Numbered from the stretch's first letter, positions 1 to 8,907 are shown. The stretch is 64,000 bases of DNA from Enterococcus mundtii (GCF_013394305.1 NZ_AP019810.1:2819001-2883000), one strand, 5' to 3'. Notes: generated from the letters alone by a model not told the origin. Made by a program: numbers and translations.

Positions 1-56
1 TTCTTTCCGTTTTTTTGCTATTATTGAATAGGAGAAAACAAAAAGGAGCGAGTCAA

Positions 57-983
57 ATGTCAAAAGTTTTAGTTTTTGGTCATCAAAATCCTGATACAGA
101 TGCAATTGGAGCAGCGATTGCATTTTCATATTTGCAAAATCAATTAGGAGTAAACGCTGAGCCTGTCGCTTTAGGCACGCCAAGTGAAGAAACACAATTT
201 GCAATAGATTACTTCAAATTAGAGGCGCCTCGAGTGATCACATCGATCAAAGAGGAACAAGCAGATGTCATGCTTGTCGATCATAATGAATTCCAACAAA
301 GCGTAATAGATATTGCGGAAGCTACGATTCTAGCAGTAGTTGACCATCATCGTATCGCCAACTTTGAAACAGCGAATCCATTGTATTATCGTGCTGAACC
401 AGTGGGTTGTACAAGTACGATCATTCTAAAATTATTTAAAGAAAATCAAATTGAGATTCCGAAAGAAATCGCTGGAATCATGTTATCAGCAATCATTTCA
501 GATACATTGTTGTTCAAATCACCAACTTCAACAGAAGCAGATCAATTGGCTGCAAAAGAGCTAGTTGAAATCTCTGGTGTAGACTTAGAAGCGTATGGTT
601 TAGACATGTTGAAAGCAGGTACAAATCTAAGTGATAAACCAGCAGAAGTATTACTTGATCTAGATGCGAAAAGTTTCCCTATGGGTGAAGCAAGTGTTCG
701 TATCGCTCAAGTCAATACAGTTGATCTAAATGAAGTAATGGATCGTCAAGCTGAACTTGAAACTGCTATGCAAACAGAGATCGCGACAAATGGGTATGAT
801 CTTTTTGTTCTTGTTGTAACAGACATCTTGAACAGCAACTCAGAATTATTGATTGCTGGTGAAAGAAAAGAACAAGTTGAACAAGCTTTTGGCGTGAAGT
901 TAGAAAATAATCGCGCATTTTTACAAGGGGTCGTTTCACGTAAAAAACAAGTGGTACCTCAATTAACAGAAGTTTTCAATTAG
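57..983 (+). CDS. ppaC: Manganese-dependent inorganic pyrophosphatase
   Basis: Hydrolyses pyrophosphate to phosphate in the cytoplasm and so pulls biosynthetic reactions forward. It is a family II (DHH superfamily) enzyme: the N-terminal [13 protein letters not shown] supplies the metal ligands His9, Asp13 and Asp15, and further ligands lie in VDHNEF and VVDHHR. The C-terminal part carries the DHHA2-type SRKKQ motif near the end. I chose the ATG at 57, 9 bases after AAGGAG, over an in-frame start at 15 that would add 14 non-conserved residues. The 308-residue product matches the family length (about 310). A terminator follows, so it is probably monocistronic. Confidence 0.96.
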   Translation: MSKVLVFGHQNPDTDAIGAAIAFSYLQNQLGVNAEPVALGTPSEETQFAIDYFKLEAPRVITSIKEEQADVMLVDHNEFQQSVIDIAEATILAVVDHHRIANFETANPLYYRAEPVGCTSTIILKLFKENQIEIPKEIAGIMLSAIISDTLLFKSPTSTEADQLAAKELVEISGVDLEAYGLDMLKAGTNLSDKPAEVLLDLDAKSFPMGEASVRIAQVNTVDLNEVMDRQAELETAMQTEIATNGYDLFVLVVTDILNSNSELLIAGERKEQVEQAFGVKLENNRAFLQGVVSRKKQVVPQLTEVFN

Positions 984-1005
984 GCAATGAGATTGGAAGA
1001 AGGGA

Positions 1006-1046
1006 GTGGGAGTGTAACCAGTTGGCTGGGACCTCCCGCTTTTTTC
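1006..1046 (+). terminator. Intrinsic terminator of ppaC
   Basis: GTGGGAG (1006-1012) pairs with CTCCCGC (1033-1039), allowing one G-T pair, and is followed by a run of T to 1045. It lies 22 bases after the ppaC stop. Confidence 0.7.
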
Positions 1047-1081
1047 ATTCAAGGTGTCACATAGAAAGCAGGTAAACAGAT

Positions 1082-1933
1082 ATGCAATATTTTTATTCTT
1101 TAGAGAACGAACGAAAACTAATTGAGCATCCGCTCTTCCAACCAATGATCGACTATTTGATCGAACAAGGCTCACAAGAGGTCATTTTACGCCAACTAAA
1201 GAAAGCATTTCCCCAAAAGAAAATGGAACACTTTCTTGATCAAATGATCGATAGTGGCTTGATCATCCGAGAAAATCGCCGTTACCGCTGTGCTTTTCCG
1301 GTCTATGACCAAGGAGATTTCCAAACAGAGATCAATCAACTGACTAAAGAATTGATCAATGAATTAATGAAACAACCGGAACACCTCAGAAATCTCTTCT
1401 TATCAGAAGAAATTTGGGATTTCTGCCATGAAACAACGTCTCCTTATTTTTATGCCACTACTTTTTCAGTTCCTACGATTGTGCGGTTGGAAGCAGGAAA
1501 TGAGAACTATCGCTTTGTAACGCTCAACCAAGGAGAGAACGTGGTTTCTTTACCAACGTATTTCCATCTCCAAAAACAGCAAACCCCACTATATGAGGAA
1601 TTTCAGGCTCTAGGGCAGTTGATTGGCGATGTGAATGAAACCTATTTTTTTGACCAAATAGAAGTGATTATCGAACGAATTTGTGAAAACAAATACAAAA
1701 AACGCCGTGAGTCGATTTTTTTAGATGCCTTATTATTAGCGGGGGTTGTTGTCCAACAGGAGCAATATCAATTGCTCTTGCCTGTAACAGAGGATAGGAA
1801 TGACGCATTGCTACAAAAATATAAACCTTCAACGGAAACACCGATGCAAGCCGCCTTTATTAAAGAACAAGCGTTGGTCGAAGTCATGCGGCAATTGGAT
1901 TTAAAATCTTATTCTTATATCAAGAAAATATGA
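1082..1933 (+). CDS. Conserved hypothetical protein, possibly DUF1803 family
   Basis: A 283-residue soluble protein with no signal peptide or membrane segment. The N-terminus reads MQYFYSLENERKLIEHPLF and leads into a short winged-helix-like stretch, with ILRQLKKAFP and then DQMIDSGLIIRENRRYRCAFP at roughly residues 36-78. The rest is mixed alpha/beta. Genes with this N-terminal pattern, annotated DUF1803, are often next to ppaC in streptococci and enterococci. That family name is my recollection and I have not checked it. It has its own start after the ppaC terminator. No function is proposed. Confidence 0.75.
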   Translation: MQYFYSLENERKLIEHPLFQPMIDYLIEQGSQEVILRQLKKAFPQKKMEHFLDQMIDSGLIIRENRRYRCAFPVYDQGDFQTEINQLTKELINELMKQPEHLRNLFLSEEIWDFCHETTSPYFYATTFSVPTIVRLEAGNENYRFVTLNQGENVVSLPTYFHLQKQQTPLYEEFQALGQLIGDVNETYFFDQIEVIIERICENKYKKRRESIFLDALLLAGVVVQQEQYQLLLPVTEDRNDALLQKYKPSTETPMQAAFIKEQALVEVMRQLDLKSYSYIKKI

Positions 1934-1944
1934 CCTCAACAATT

Positions 1945-2082
1945 GTCGGGGATCCCGCCGACTAAAACCGAAAAAAGTGAGAACAGAAGGAACTACTTCG
2001 AAAAATCAGGCAGCATCCACAAAAATTAGAAAATAATTTTTGTGGATGCTGCCTGATTTCACGAGACTTAACACTCCTGTCC
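1945..2082 (-). repeat. Dispersed palindromic repeat, copy C (EFAR-like)
   Basis: Its sequence, read on the minus strand, aligns with the intact copy at 58534-58695. Shared blocks on the plus strand are TAAAACCGAAAAAA (TATAACCGAATAAA in copy A), CTTCGAAAAAT and the CATCCACAAAAATT hairpin. The central stem pairs 2000-2026 with 2034-2060 almost perfectly. It lies between convergent genes and probably terminates transcription from both sides. Outer limits are approximate. Confidence 0.7.
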
Positions 2083-2096
2083 AGATCTCATTGGGA

Positions 2097-2708
2097 TCAT
2101 GCTGCTTTACGAAAATGCCGCATCATATAAGCCAAATTCCCAATAAACAAGATATCTAGAATATTACTAGTGATTTGGATATTGGCAGAATTAATCGATG
2201 GCGCAAAGGCTAGGATGAATAGTGCTACGAGACTATAGCAAAAACAGAAAAAGGTGCTGGTTTGTATGACCATTGGCATTCTTAATTGCTTGGTGATCAA
2301 TGAAAAAATAAAGAAAGTAAATATCGTTAAAATCACAACTAAACCGTTAATAATGAAGAAAAAAAGTGAATCTTGATTAACCGTATAGAGCATAGCTGTT
2401 AAAAGGTTCAGTGATTTCAGTATCACGAAAATAACATTTACTTCATTAAATGTATTCATCTTTTTTTTAGCAAAATAGGCGGCGAAACATAACGAGAAGA
2501 TAAGGCCGCAGAAAGTAGAAAGAATCAAGAATATTGGGTTGTCAGTCGATTGGTTCAGCTCGGAATGGTCAAGCAATAACCAGCCAAATGAATTGCATGG
2601 GATGCTTGAAGTCTTAAAATAAGCATAAAAGAAAAAAAGTAAAGCATTCAAAACGGCAAAAACAGATCCCCAATGTAGATAGGTCGTTGTTTTTTGTTGT
2701 ATTTCCAT
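2097..2708 (-). CDS. Multi-pass membrane protein of unknown function
   Basis: A 203-residue protein with about six hydrophobic segments (for example SVFAVLNALLFFFYAYF near the start and SLVALFILAFAP near the end) and a basic C-terminus, MMRHFRKAA. I chose the ATG at 2708 because GGGAG stands 5 bases before it; an in-frame ATG ten codons further upstream lacks a site. I recognise no catalytic or transport motif. It converges with the 1082 gene across the palindromic repeat. The family is unknown to me; a sensor-like or DUF998-like role cannot be excluded. Confidence 0.72.
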   Translation of the reverse strand: MEIQQKTTTYLHWGSVFAVLNALLFFFYAYFKTSSIPCNSFGWLLLDHSELNQSTDNPIFLILSTFCGLIFSLCFAAYFAKKKMNTFNEVNVIFVILKSLNLLTAMLYTVNQDSLFFFIINGLVVILTIFTFFIFSLITKQLRMPMVIQTSTFFCFCYSLVALFILAFAPSINSANIQITSNILDILFIGNLAYMMRHFRKAA

Positions 2709-2790
2709 AAGTACTCCCATAAATTTAATGATATACAATATAATAACAAAATGATGAGGAATTGTCGATGGTTTTTAATAAAACAAATAA

Positions 2791-2836
2791 ATAGACGATG
2801 GTCGGATGAAAAAATTTCATCGGATCATCGTCTATT
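2791..2836 (-). terminator. Terminator of the UPF0316 gene
   Basis: ATAGACGATGGTCGGATGA pairs with TCATCGGATCATCGTCTAT around an A/T loop. On the minus strand a T-rich stretch follows. It lies directly after the stop of the gene at 2847. Confidence 0.75.
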
Positions 2837-2846
2837 TTGTGAATAT

Positions 2847-3395
2847 TCATTTCACATTACTTCGACGTTTGCGCACTTTCTTTGTCCAGAATCCGCCAGA
2901 AATATATTTTGGTTCGTAGGAGATAATAAAAGCGCGTTCTTCAACTTCTTTGATCAAGCGATAAAGCTCACGTTCACTTTTGCGTGGAGATAAAATCTCT
3001 AGAACTAACCGTTCACCTTCTAAACCAGTTGCTGACGTTTGAGTCACTCCAAACCCATTTTGTCGAAGAATGATCGGTAAATTTTTATCCTCTGAAGTAT
3101 TTGCTGGTAGGATCGTCGTTACCATGATATATCCTAGTGCTAATTTATCCTCAATGGCAATCCCAACACTGATACCAACAGCATAGCCTAACGCATAAAC
3201 GAACAAATTCAATGGATTATCTAAGCGGTCTAAAACCAGCGATAAACCAACGATATAAATAGTGATCTCAACCATACTAACTAATGGAGCGATGTAGCGA
3301 TAGCCTTTCATGGTCAACATAAAGCGTAGGGTATTTAATGTGATGTAAGCGAAATTGATGAAAAAGATCATCGCTAACATTTTTGGATCGAACAT
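2847..3395 (-). CDS. UPF0316 / DUF2179 membrane protein
   Basis: A 182-residue protein with three N-terminal membrane segments (FFINFAYITLNTLRFML; a second around residues 35-55; a third around 65-82) and a cytoplasmic C-terminal DUF2179-type domain (TTILPANTSEDKNLPIILR, then GVTQTSATGLEGERLVLEIL). Length and order match the UPF0316 family, whose B. subtilis member is YebE; its function is unknown. The start has AAAGGAG 8 bases upstream. Followed by a strong terminator, so it is probably transcribed alone. The YitT-type protein at 7905 belongs to a family that normally carries the same C-terminal domain but lacks it here. Confidence 0.88.
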   Translation of the reverse strand: MFDPKMLAMIFFINFAYITLNTLRFMLTMKGYRYIAPLVSMVEITIYIVGLSLVLDRLDNPLNLFVYALGYAVGISVGIAIEDKLALGYIMVTTILPANTSEDKNLPIILRQNGFGVTQTSATGLEGERLVLEILSPRKSERELYRLIKEVEERAFIISYEPKYISGGFWTKKVRKRRSNVK

Positions 3396-3532
3396 AATAA
3401 GAACTCCTTTCAGTAGCGTCTATGTTCATCATATCAGAAATAATGCGATTGAAGAAAAGAATAAACGTTTATTACTTTAAAAAAATGATAAAATGATTAT
3501 AATAGAATTATAAAGAGAGTCAGGTGAGCGCG

Positions 3533-3919
3533 ATGAAGCGAATGAACAGGGTCATTGGAGTCAGTCATATATGTAGTATTTTTCTTAGTATGTATTTAGG
3601 GACCCATGCGATCCAACAACCCATTGAAGCGAATTCCTTGTTATTCCCAATCTCACTAACTGATGGGGTAATATTAAGTATTTTTCTTTTTCTAATGGTG
3701 TTTATTGGTAATATTTTTGGTAGTGTGGCTAGCTTCTTTAAAATGTCGATTTCCCCAGCCTTATCCATAGGATTAGGAACCATAGGAATATTCGCCATGT
3801 TATTCTTTGTTAAAAGAATGGATTTTTATACTATTACATTTGGGCTACTATGCCTTGTACAAGTCATGCTAAGTTTATGGTTGTCTTTACGGTCAACCAA
3901 TCTAATGAAAATCAGGTGA
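3533..3919 (+). CDS. Small membrane protein of unknown function
   Basis: About 128 residues with four hydrophobic stretches: VSHICSIFLSMYLG, then ILSIFLFLMVFIGNIFG, LSIGLGTIGIFAMLFFV and FGLLCLVQVMLSLWLSL. I prefer the ATG at 3533 (AGGTGA ends 5 bases before it) over a GTG at 3524. Its stop overlaps the ribosome site of the hydrolase gene that begins 8 bases later, so the two are likely co-transcribed and perhaps translationally coupled. Function unknown. Confidence 0.7.
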   Translation: MKRMNRVIGVSHICSIFLSMYLGTHAIQQPIEANSLLFPISLTDGVILSIFLFLMVFIGNIFGSVASFFKMSISPALSIGLGTIGIFAMLFFVKRMDFYTITFGLLCLVQVMLSLWLSLRSTNLMKIR

Positions 3920-3927
3920 ATCAATCA

Positions 3928-4689
3928 GTGAATCCAATTATTTTGAAACGAACCATCAAAAACATACCCGTATTAGAAGTTGTCCAAAAAGAGTTGAAGA
4001 CAGAGAAAATCCCAGTAGTGATCTACTATCATGGTTGGCAGACAAGCAAGGAGCTTGTATTGACTCAAGGTAGAAAAATGGCTAAAAAAGGGATGCGAGT
4101 TTTGCTTCCAGATGCGATGAACCATGGCGAGCGTAAACAACCCGTTTCAAAAATTCCTTCCTTTACTTTTTGGAGTAGTATCTACGGGAATCTATTCGAG
4201 TTTGATACATTGATCGAACATCTAAAAAAACGTGAACTTCTTTCAGATAAATTAGCTGTGGGTGGTGTGTCAATGGGTGGAATGACCACTTGTGCATTGC
4301 TAGCCAAACACCCAGAAATCACTGGCGGAATTTGTTTGATGGGATCACCATCACCACTTGAATATGGTGAAGAAATCTCACGTAGAGCACAAGAATTCCA
4401 GTACAAGTTGCCCGTTGACTACTTTGATTTGATTTCTTGGGTTAACCAATATGATCTATCTTTACAACCAGAAAAATTAGCAGGTCGTCCTTTATTTTTC
4501 TGGCATGGTGAAAAAGATGAAAAGATTCCTTTTCGACAAGTGTCTAAATTTGTCAAAAAAAACCAAGATAAGTCTTATGGTAAGGGAATCGTCTTTCGTG
4601 CTTCTTCGGAAAAACGTCATATGGTTGAAGTCCCATTGATGGATGAAGCAGCGGATTTTTTGAGCCAAATGATGGCTGTGTCTATATAG
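3928..4689 (+). CDS. Alpha/beta hydrolase, YtmA-like esterase
   Basis: A cytoplasmic serine hydrolase of 253 residues. The oxyanion region is YYHGWQTSKE, the nucleophile elbow is GGVSMGGMT, the acid region is FWHGEKDEKIPF and the catalytic histidine is probably in SEKRHMVEVP. This fits the dienelactone-hydrolase-like family that includes B. subtilis YtmA. The reading frame is open back to 3850 inside the preceding gene. I chose the GTG at 3928 because AGGTGA, which contains the upstream stop, is 8 bases before it and because family members begin close to the first beta strand. Substrate unknown. Confidence 0.85.
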   Translation: MNPIILKRTIKNIPVLEVVQKELKTEKIPVVIYYHGWQTSKELVLTQGRKMAKKGMRVLLPDAMNHGERKQPVSKIPSFTFWSSIYGNLFEFDTLIEHLKKRELLSDKLAVGGVSMGGMTTCALLAKHPEITGGICLMGSPSPLEYGEEISRRAQEFQYKLPVDYFDLISWVNQYDLSLQPEKLAGRPLFFWHGEKDEKIPFRQVSKFVKKNQDKSYGKGIVFRASSEKRHMVEVPLMDEAADFLSQMMAVSI

Positions 4690-4716
4690 TAAGTAAGAGG
4701 ACTAAATAGATAAAAC

Positions 4717-4758
4717 GTCTATCAAAGAGAAATTTTTTTCTTTGATAGATTTTTTTTT
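4717..4758 (+). terminator. Intrinsic terminator after the hydrolase gene
   Basis: TCTATCAAAGA pairs with TCTTTGATAGA and is followed by nine T. It closes the 3533-4689 unit. Confidence 0.85.
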
Positions 4759-4846
4759 CAGAACTACTTCAGAGTTGCTCTTTTTTAGCACAAATCTTTG
4801 CTATAATGACTATAGTTATGGAATTAGGCATGGAAGGGGAGATTTT

Positions 4847-5815
4847 ATGCCAACATTGGCAGATGTAGCTAAACGAGCAAATGTCTCGAAAATGACGGTT
4901 TCTCGGGTGATCAATCATCCAGAACAAGTCACTGATGAGCTAAAGGAACTAGTTTTTACAGCCATGGCTGAATTGGATTATCGTCCAAATATTGCAGCAA
5001 AAGCGTTAGTTTCGAACCGTTCACAGATCATCAAGTTGTTTATTCTTGAGGAAATCGATACCACGGAACCCTATTATATGAATCTACTCATGGGAATTGC
5101 TAAAAGGATTGGTAAAGAGCACTATTCCTTGCAATTAGTGACCAACGATGCTTTTGACGTCGGCTCCTGCGATGGTTATATCATCACTGGCGTGCGTCAA
5201 AGAGATTTTGATTGGATCAATCGTCTAGAAAAGCCAGTCGTGTTATTTGGTGAAAATCGTATGGGCTATGATTATGTTGATAGCGATAATCAATATGGGA
5301 CCGCCAAAGCGACACAATATGCCTTAGAAGTTGGTTATCAAACGGTTGTTTATATCGGCATTGATGAAGCAGAACCTTTTGAACTATCTAGAGAAGCGGG
5401 CTATCTAAAAGTGATGGAAGAGGCCGGGCTAACTCCGAAAATGCTGCGTTTTGATAATCATTCCACCACACCAGAAAAATATATCACGGAACATTGGGAC
5501 GAATTTTCAGATAAAACGTGTTTTGTTTGCAGTTCTGATCGTTTAGCGCTTGGTATCGTTCGTGGCATCACACAAGTTGGCGGACAGTTACCCGATCAAT
5601 TTGGCGTTATTGGTTTCGATGGCGTATTTCTTGATCAAATCAGTTCCCCAAAACTGACTACCGTTAAACAAGACATCATTCGTATGGGGGAAGTGTGCGG
5701 CGAAATGCTATTAAAGAAAATTACTGAAAAAGGAGCAAGCCAAGGATACCGTCACTTTTTCCCAGAATTGATCATTCGTGAAACGACAAGAAAGTTAAAT
5801 AAGACTAACGCTTAG
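4847..5815 (+). CDS. LacI-family transcriptional regulator
   Basis: A 322-residue repressor type. The N-terminal helix-turn-helix and hinge read MPTLADVAKRANVSKMTVSR and later DYRPNIAAKALVS, at residues 1 to about 58. A periplasmic-binding-protein-like sensor domain follows (GYIITGVRQRDFDW, SSDRLALGIVRG, GVIGFDGVFLDQISSP, TTVKQDIIRMGE). The ATG at 4847 follows AAGGGGA and sits exactly at the canonical LacI N-terminus; an in-frame ATG at 4742 overlaps the upstream terminator. No sugar genes adjoin it, so the effector and targets cannot be read from context. It may control itself or distant genes. Confidence 0.92.
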   Translation: MPTLADVAKRANVSKMTVSRVINHPEQVTDELKELVFTAMAELDYRPNIAAKALVSNRSQIIKLFILEEIDTTEPYYMNLLMGIAKRIGKEHYSLQLVTNDAFDVGSCDGYIITGVRQRDFDWINRLEKPVVLFGENRMGYDYVDSDNQYGTAKATQYALEVGYQTVVYIGIDEAEPFELSREAGYLKVMEEAGLTPKMLRFDNHSTTPEKYITEHWDEFSDKTCFVCSSDRLALGIVRGITQVGGQLPDQFGVIGFDGVFLDQISSPKLTTVKQDIIRMGEVCGEMLLKKITEKGASQGYRHFFPELIIRETTRKLNKTNA

Positions 5816-5877
5816 CTATAGAAAATAGACGATTTGTGCTATTATAAGAGAAAGTCCACTTAAAAAGGATGGTTTAC

Positions 5878-6570
5878 ATGACAGAAATCAAACGAAAACA
5901 TTTTCGCTTTCCTGCATACGATGATCACATAGGTGTAAAGTTAAAAAATGAAAATAGGCGTGTGCTGTTTGACGGACAAGATGATCTGATGACCGATACA
6001 AGCGACAAACCATTGTTCGAGCAAATCAATGAATTTCATTTTGAGGATTATTCAAAAAATGAAAAAAATCCTCATTCGACAGTCAATGTTCGGCATGCTT
6101 CAACACAAAAAGCAAATCTAGCAAAACATAAACAAAATTTGCCAGACTATAGGCAGAGTAAAAAAACACAAACCAAACGAAACAGTCAGACGAATTTTGG
6201 CTATAATCGTCATGCCAGCCCTTCAGAGCAAAGACCAACACAAGAAAAAACAAGCCAATCACGAAGTGTATTCAATAGTTCGGGAAGAGAACGTTCTTAT
6301 TTTGTACCTAAGTACGTACCAGCTTCGATCATTCCTGATCCGAAGAAAAATAAAATCTCTGAAGAAGAATTGCTCGCTTCGATCAAAAAAGAAAAGAATG
6401 CGTATCTTTTATTTGAAACAGAAAATACACCCTATGATGGAAAACAAGGTGTAACAATGAACCAAGAGAAAAGTTCAAGTAAGAAAACTCATGGAGTATT
6501 AGATCGTTCGTTGGAAGGCCTGATCAATGACCAAGGTAATTCCTTGAAAGGCAATGGTTATTTCCAATAA
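5878..6570 (+). CDS. Hypothetical low-complexity basic protein
   Basis: A 230-residue protein rich in K, N, Q, S and T from about residue 50 to 140 and probably disordered there. Short ordered-looking ends are present: KRKHFRFPAYDDHIGVKL at the start, and FVPKYVPASIIPDPKK with ISEEELLASIKKEK in the C-terminal half. No signal peptide or membrane segment. I chose the ATG at 5878 because AAAAGGAT abuts the earlier ATG at 5869, too close to serve it. I do not recognise the family; the layout of a disordered linker with conserved short motifs suggests a protein-binding adaptor, which is inference. Followed by a large terminator hairpin. Confidence 0.7.
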   Translation: MTEIKRKHFRFPAYDDHIGVKLKNENRRVLFDGQDDLMTDTSDKPLFEQINEFHFEDYSKNEKNPHSTVNVRHASTQKANLAKHKQNLPDYRQSKKTQTKRNSQTNFGYNRHASPSEQRPTQEKTSQSRSVFNSSGRERSYFVPKYVPASIIPDPKKNKISEEELLASIKKEKNAYLLFETENTPYDGKQGVTMNQEKSSSKKTHGVLDRSLEGLINDQGNSLKGNGYFQ

Positions 6571-6593
6571 GTAGTGACTGCTCAAGTATGAGA

Positions 6594-6684
6594 AAAAGTT
6601 GTTCCTTCAAACATTCAGACACATAAGAAACAAGCAGGACTTGTGAAAAAATGTCTGGATGTTGGAGCGGAACAGCTTTTTTTT
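6594..6684 (+). terminator. Long bipartite terminator hairpin
   Basis: AAAAAGTTGTTCC pairs with GGAACAGCTTTTT (one G-U), and ACATTCAGACA inside it pairs with TGTCTGGATGT (one G-U), around a further small CAAG/CTTG hairpin. A T run closes it at 6684. The branched shape resembles the dispersed repeats elsewhere in the window, though its sequence differs. Confidence 0.75.
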
Positions 6685-6721
6685 GACCGACTATATTATT
6701 GCAGTAGAAAGGAACAGGAAA

Positions 6722-7771
6722 ATGATAAATAGACCCTCATCAATGAAAAGGTTTGGTTTTACTTATGAGACCCCTTATCCACAATTGATTGAAGAAGATA
6801 CTATGGTACCAAAACCTGGCGAACACGACTTATTGATCGAAGTTGTAGCACTTTCGATCAATCCTATAGATACGAAGCGAAGAGAAATCGTCAAAGAAGA
6901 AACATTCACTGTGCTCGGCTATGATAGTGTGGGTTATGTACGGGAAATGGGCGCGGCTGTAAAGGGGTTCGAGCTGAATGACCGTGTCTATTATGCAGGA
7001 ACGACTCAACGTGAAGGGAGTCAACAAGAGTATCAAATCGTTGATGCACGGATCGCTGCAAAGGCTCCTAAGAATCTTAGCGACGAAGCTGCTGCAGGGA
7101 TTCCATTGACTGCACTCACTGCCTATGAATTGCTATTTGAAAATTTTCAGTTAGTTCCTCAAGAAAAAGCAAATGAAGGGAAAGAGCTTTTGGTGATCAA
7201 TGGAGGAGGTGGCGTTGGTTCGATCATGACGCAACTAGCGAAGTGGACGGGTATGAAAGTTTATGCAACTGCTAGTCCGCACAATTTTGGATGGCTTGAA
7301 AAAAATGGCGTAGATGTTCCGATAGATTACCATCATTCTCTTTATGACCAATTAAAACAAGCTGGGAGCGATGGTGTTGACTATATCGCAGTGTTGTATG
7401 ATATTGAATCCTATCTACCAGAAATAAAAAAAATCATTCAACCTTTAGGGCATATCGGAATGATCGTCAATACAAAAGCGAAAATCGATTGGAATGAATA
7501 TAAAAATGATTCAATCAGCTTCCATTGGGAGTATGTTTTCACGAAAACAGATCATAATAAAGAAATCGCAACACAAGGCGCAATCCTAGAGACATTGACA
7601 AAGTTATTTGAAGAAAATAAACTTCATAGCCACGTAACCACTGTTTACTCAGATGGTATCAGCCGAGCTTCACTTGAACAAGCGATGAAGTTGGTGAAGG
7701 AAGGTAGCCAGCAAGGCAAAGTCGTTTTGTCAGGTGGGTTCAAATCCACCGGTGGAAAAATGGCTCGATAA
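6722..7771 (+). CDS. Medium-chain dehydrogenase, quinone oxidoreductase-like
   Basis: An NAD(P)H-dependent oxidoreductase of 349 residues. It has a GroES-like N-terminal domain (VALSINPIDTKRRE; VLGYDSVGYVREMG) and a Rossmann domain with the nucleotide loop VINGGGGVGSIMTQLAKW around residues 178-195. The zinc-binding cysteines of true alcohol dehydrogenases are not visible, so it is closer to the zinc-independent quinone reductase branch. The ATG at 6722 has AAAGGA 8 bases upstream; the frame is open to 6659 but that start lies inside the terminator. Substrate unknown. Followed by palindromic repeat copy D. Confidence 0.88.
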   Translation: MINRPSSMKRFGFTYETPYPQLIEEDTMVPKPGEHDLLIEVVALSINPIDTKRREIVKEETFTVLGYDSVGYVREMGAAVKGFELNDRVYYAGTTQREGSQQEYQIVDARIAAKAPKNLSDEAAAGIPLTALTAYELLFENFQLVPQEKANEGKELLVINGGGGVGSIMTQLAKWTGMKVYATASPHNFGWLEKNGVDVPIDYHHSLYDQLKQAGSDGVDYIAVLYDIESYLPEIKKIIQPLGHIGMIVNTKAKIDWNEYKNDSISFHWEYVFTKTDHNKEIATQGAILETLTKLFEENKLHSHVTTVYSDGISRASLEQAMKLVKEGSQQGKVVLSGGFKSTGGKMAR

Positions 7772-7793
7772 GACAAGTAGTAAGAATGACTAT

Positions 7794-7894
7794 AAAAAAG
7801 CAACTGTGGCTGGAACATGGTTTCTCTCGCACTATCTAAAACCAGATAAACGGCGAGAAATAAATACTTCTGTTCCGACCTCAGTTGCTTTTTA
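7794..7894. repeat. Dispersed palindromic repeat, copy D (short form)
   Basis: The outer stem AAAAAAGCAACTG (7794-7806) pairs with CAGTTGCTTTTTAT at the right end, with GGAACA/TGTTCC inside it. The enclosed hairpin TTTCTCTCGC...GCGAGAAA carries TAAAACCAGATAAACGG in the loop, close to the TATAACCGAATAAACGG block of copy A read on its minus strand. It lacks the GGCGCC hairpin module. It separates convergent genes and can act as a bidirectional terminator. Confidence 0.65.
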
Positions 7895-7904
7895 TGGTAA
7901 GAGT

Positions 7905-8570
7905 TCAATCTATATATGAATCTTCCACAGGTTCTAATTGATTGACTGTTGGGGATGGAGCTGTGATTTTTTTGAAAGGATTAGCGAAGCGGAAGTACTT
8001 CACTTTATTCAATGTATAAGATAAAATTGAGCAACTCAAAAGAGTATAGGCAAAATGCGTAAAATCCAAATACAACAAAGACACAACTAAAATCCCAAAC
8101 GTGATAACAAATAGACTTTTCCCGATATTCACATGATAATATTTTTCAATTGCTTGATAAACGATATCGGTTCCGCCAGTGCTGCCCCCAAAACGAAAAA
8201 CTAAGCCACAACCGATTCCCGAAAGAATGCCAGTCATTAGACTATTCACTAAAAGATTTCCAACAGCAAAGTGGACATTTAAATTTTCCCATACATGCAA
8301 GAAGAAGACCAGAGAAAATGTTCCGACGATCGTTCGAATAAATGCATGTTTTCCAAAAATAAACAAGGAAATCAGCAATAAAGGTAAATTTATGATCAGT
8401 GAGGTGATGGAAGGCGCAAAGCCAAATAAATGATTAAGTAAAAGAGCAATTCCTGTGACACCACCGTCAGCTAATTTTGAAGGGAGATTGATTCCGGTTA
8501 CCGCTAATCCATAAAGAGCAGCCCCAAAAATAATTCCACATAAGTCTAATAAAAATTTTACTTGTTTCAT
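7905..8570 (-). CDS. YitT-family membrane protein lacking the C-terminal domain
   Basis: A 221-residue membrane protein with five to six hydrophobic segments and the family signatures GVTGIALLLNHLFG and RFGGSTGGTDIVYQ. YitT proteins usually run to about 280 residues and end in a DUF2179 domain. Here the protein stops soon after the last membrane segment, with an acidic tail ending VEDSYID. It is intact as an ORF, so this is either a natural short form or an old truncation. AGAGG stands upstream of the start. Function is not established for the family. Confidence 0.85.
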   Translation of the reverse strand: MKQVKFLLDLCGIIFGAALYGLAVTGINLPSKLADGGVTGIALLLNHLFGFAPSITSLIINLPLLLISLFIFGKHAFIRTIVGTFSLVFFLHVWENLNVHFAVGNLLVNSLMTGILSGIGCGLVFRFGGSTGGTDIVYQAIEKYYHVNIGKSLFVITFGILVVSLLYLDFTHFAYTLLSCSILSYTLNKVKYFRFANPFKKITAPSPTVNQLEPVEDSYID

Positions 8571-8907
8571 CTCTAACCTCTTTTCTTTTTGAAAATTTTC
8601 AGCAATCTTTATATTACACTGAACGGCTCTATAAATTCAATAGGTAAATAGAAAAAAATATACATAATGAAGTGTATTTAATTTCGGTCAATCATTCCTT
8701 GTAAAACAATCTTTTAAATCAAAAATGATTCTATGTAAAAATATGTATTGCATAATTTAGGGATAAAAAAATAGTGAATAAAATAGTGTGATAAATAAAA
8801 AAATGTATTTAAATATAAAAAAACATAAATTATTTTATTAAATTTAACGATTATGATGTTAAAACAACCGATTTTTACTTTTTTGGTCACTGACACACAA
8901 CTTAAAG
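8571..8907. other. AT-rich intergenic region
   Basis: About 340 very AT-rich bases between the YitT gene and the small RNA candidate. It should hold the promoter of the leftward YitT gene. I see no convincing ORF; a 74-codon minus-strand frame here has no ribosome site and only AT-rich composition. Confidence 0.5.
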
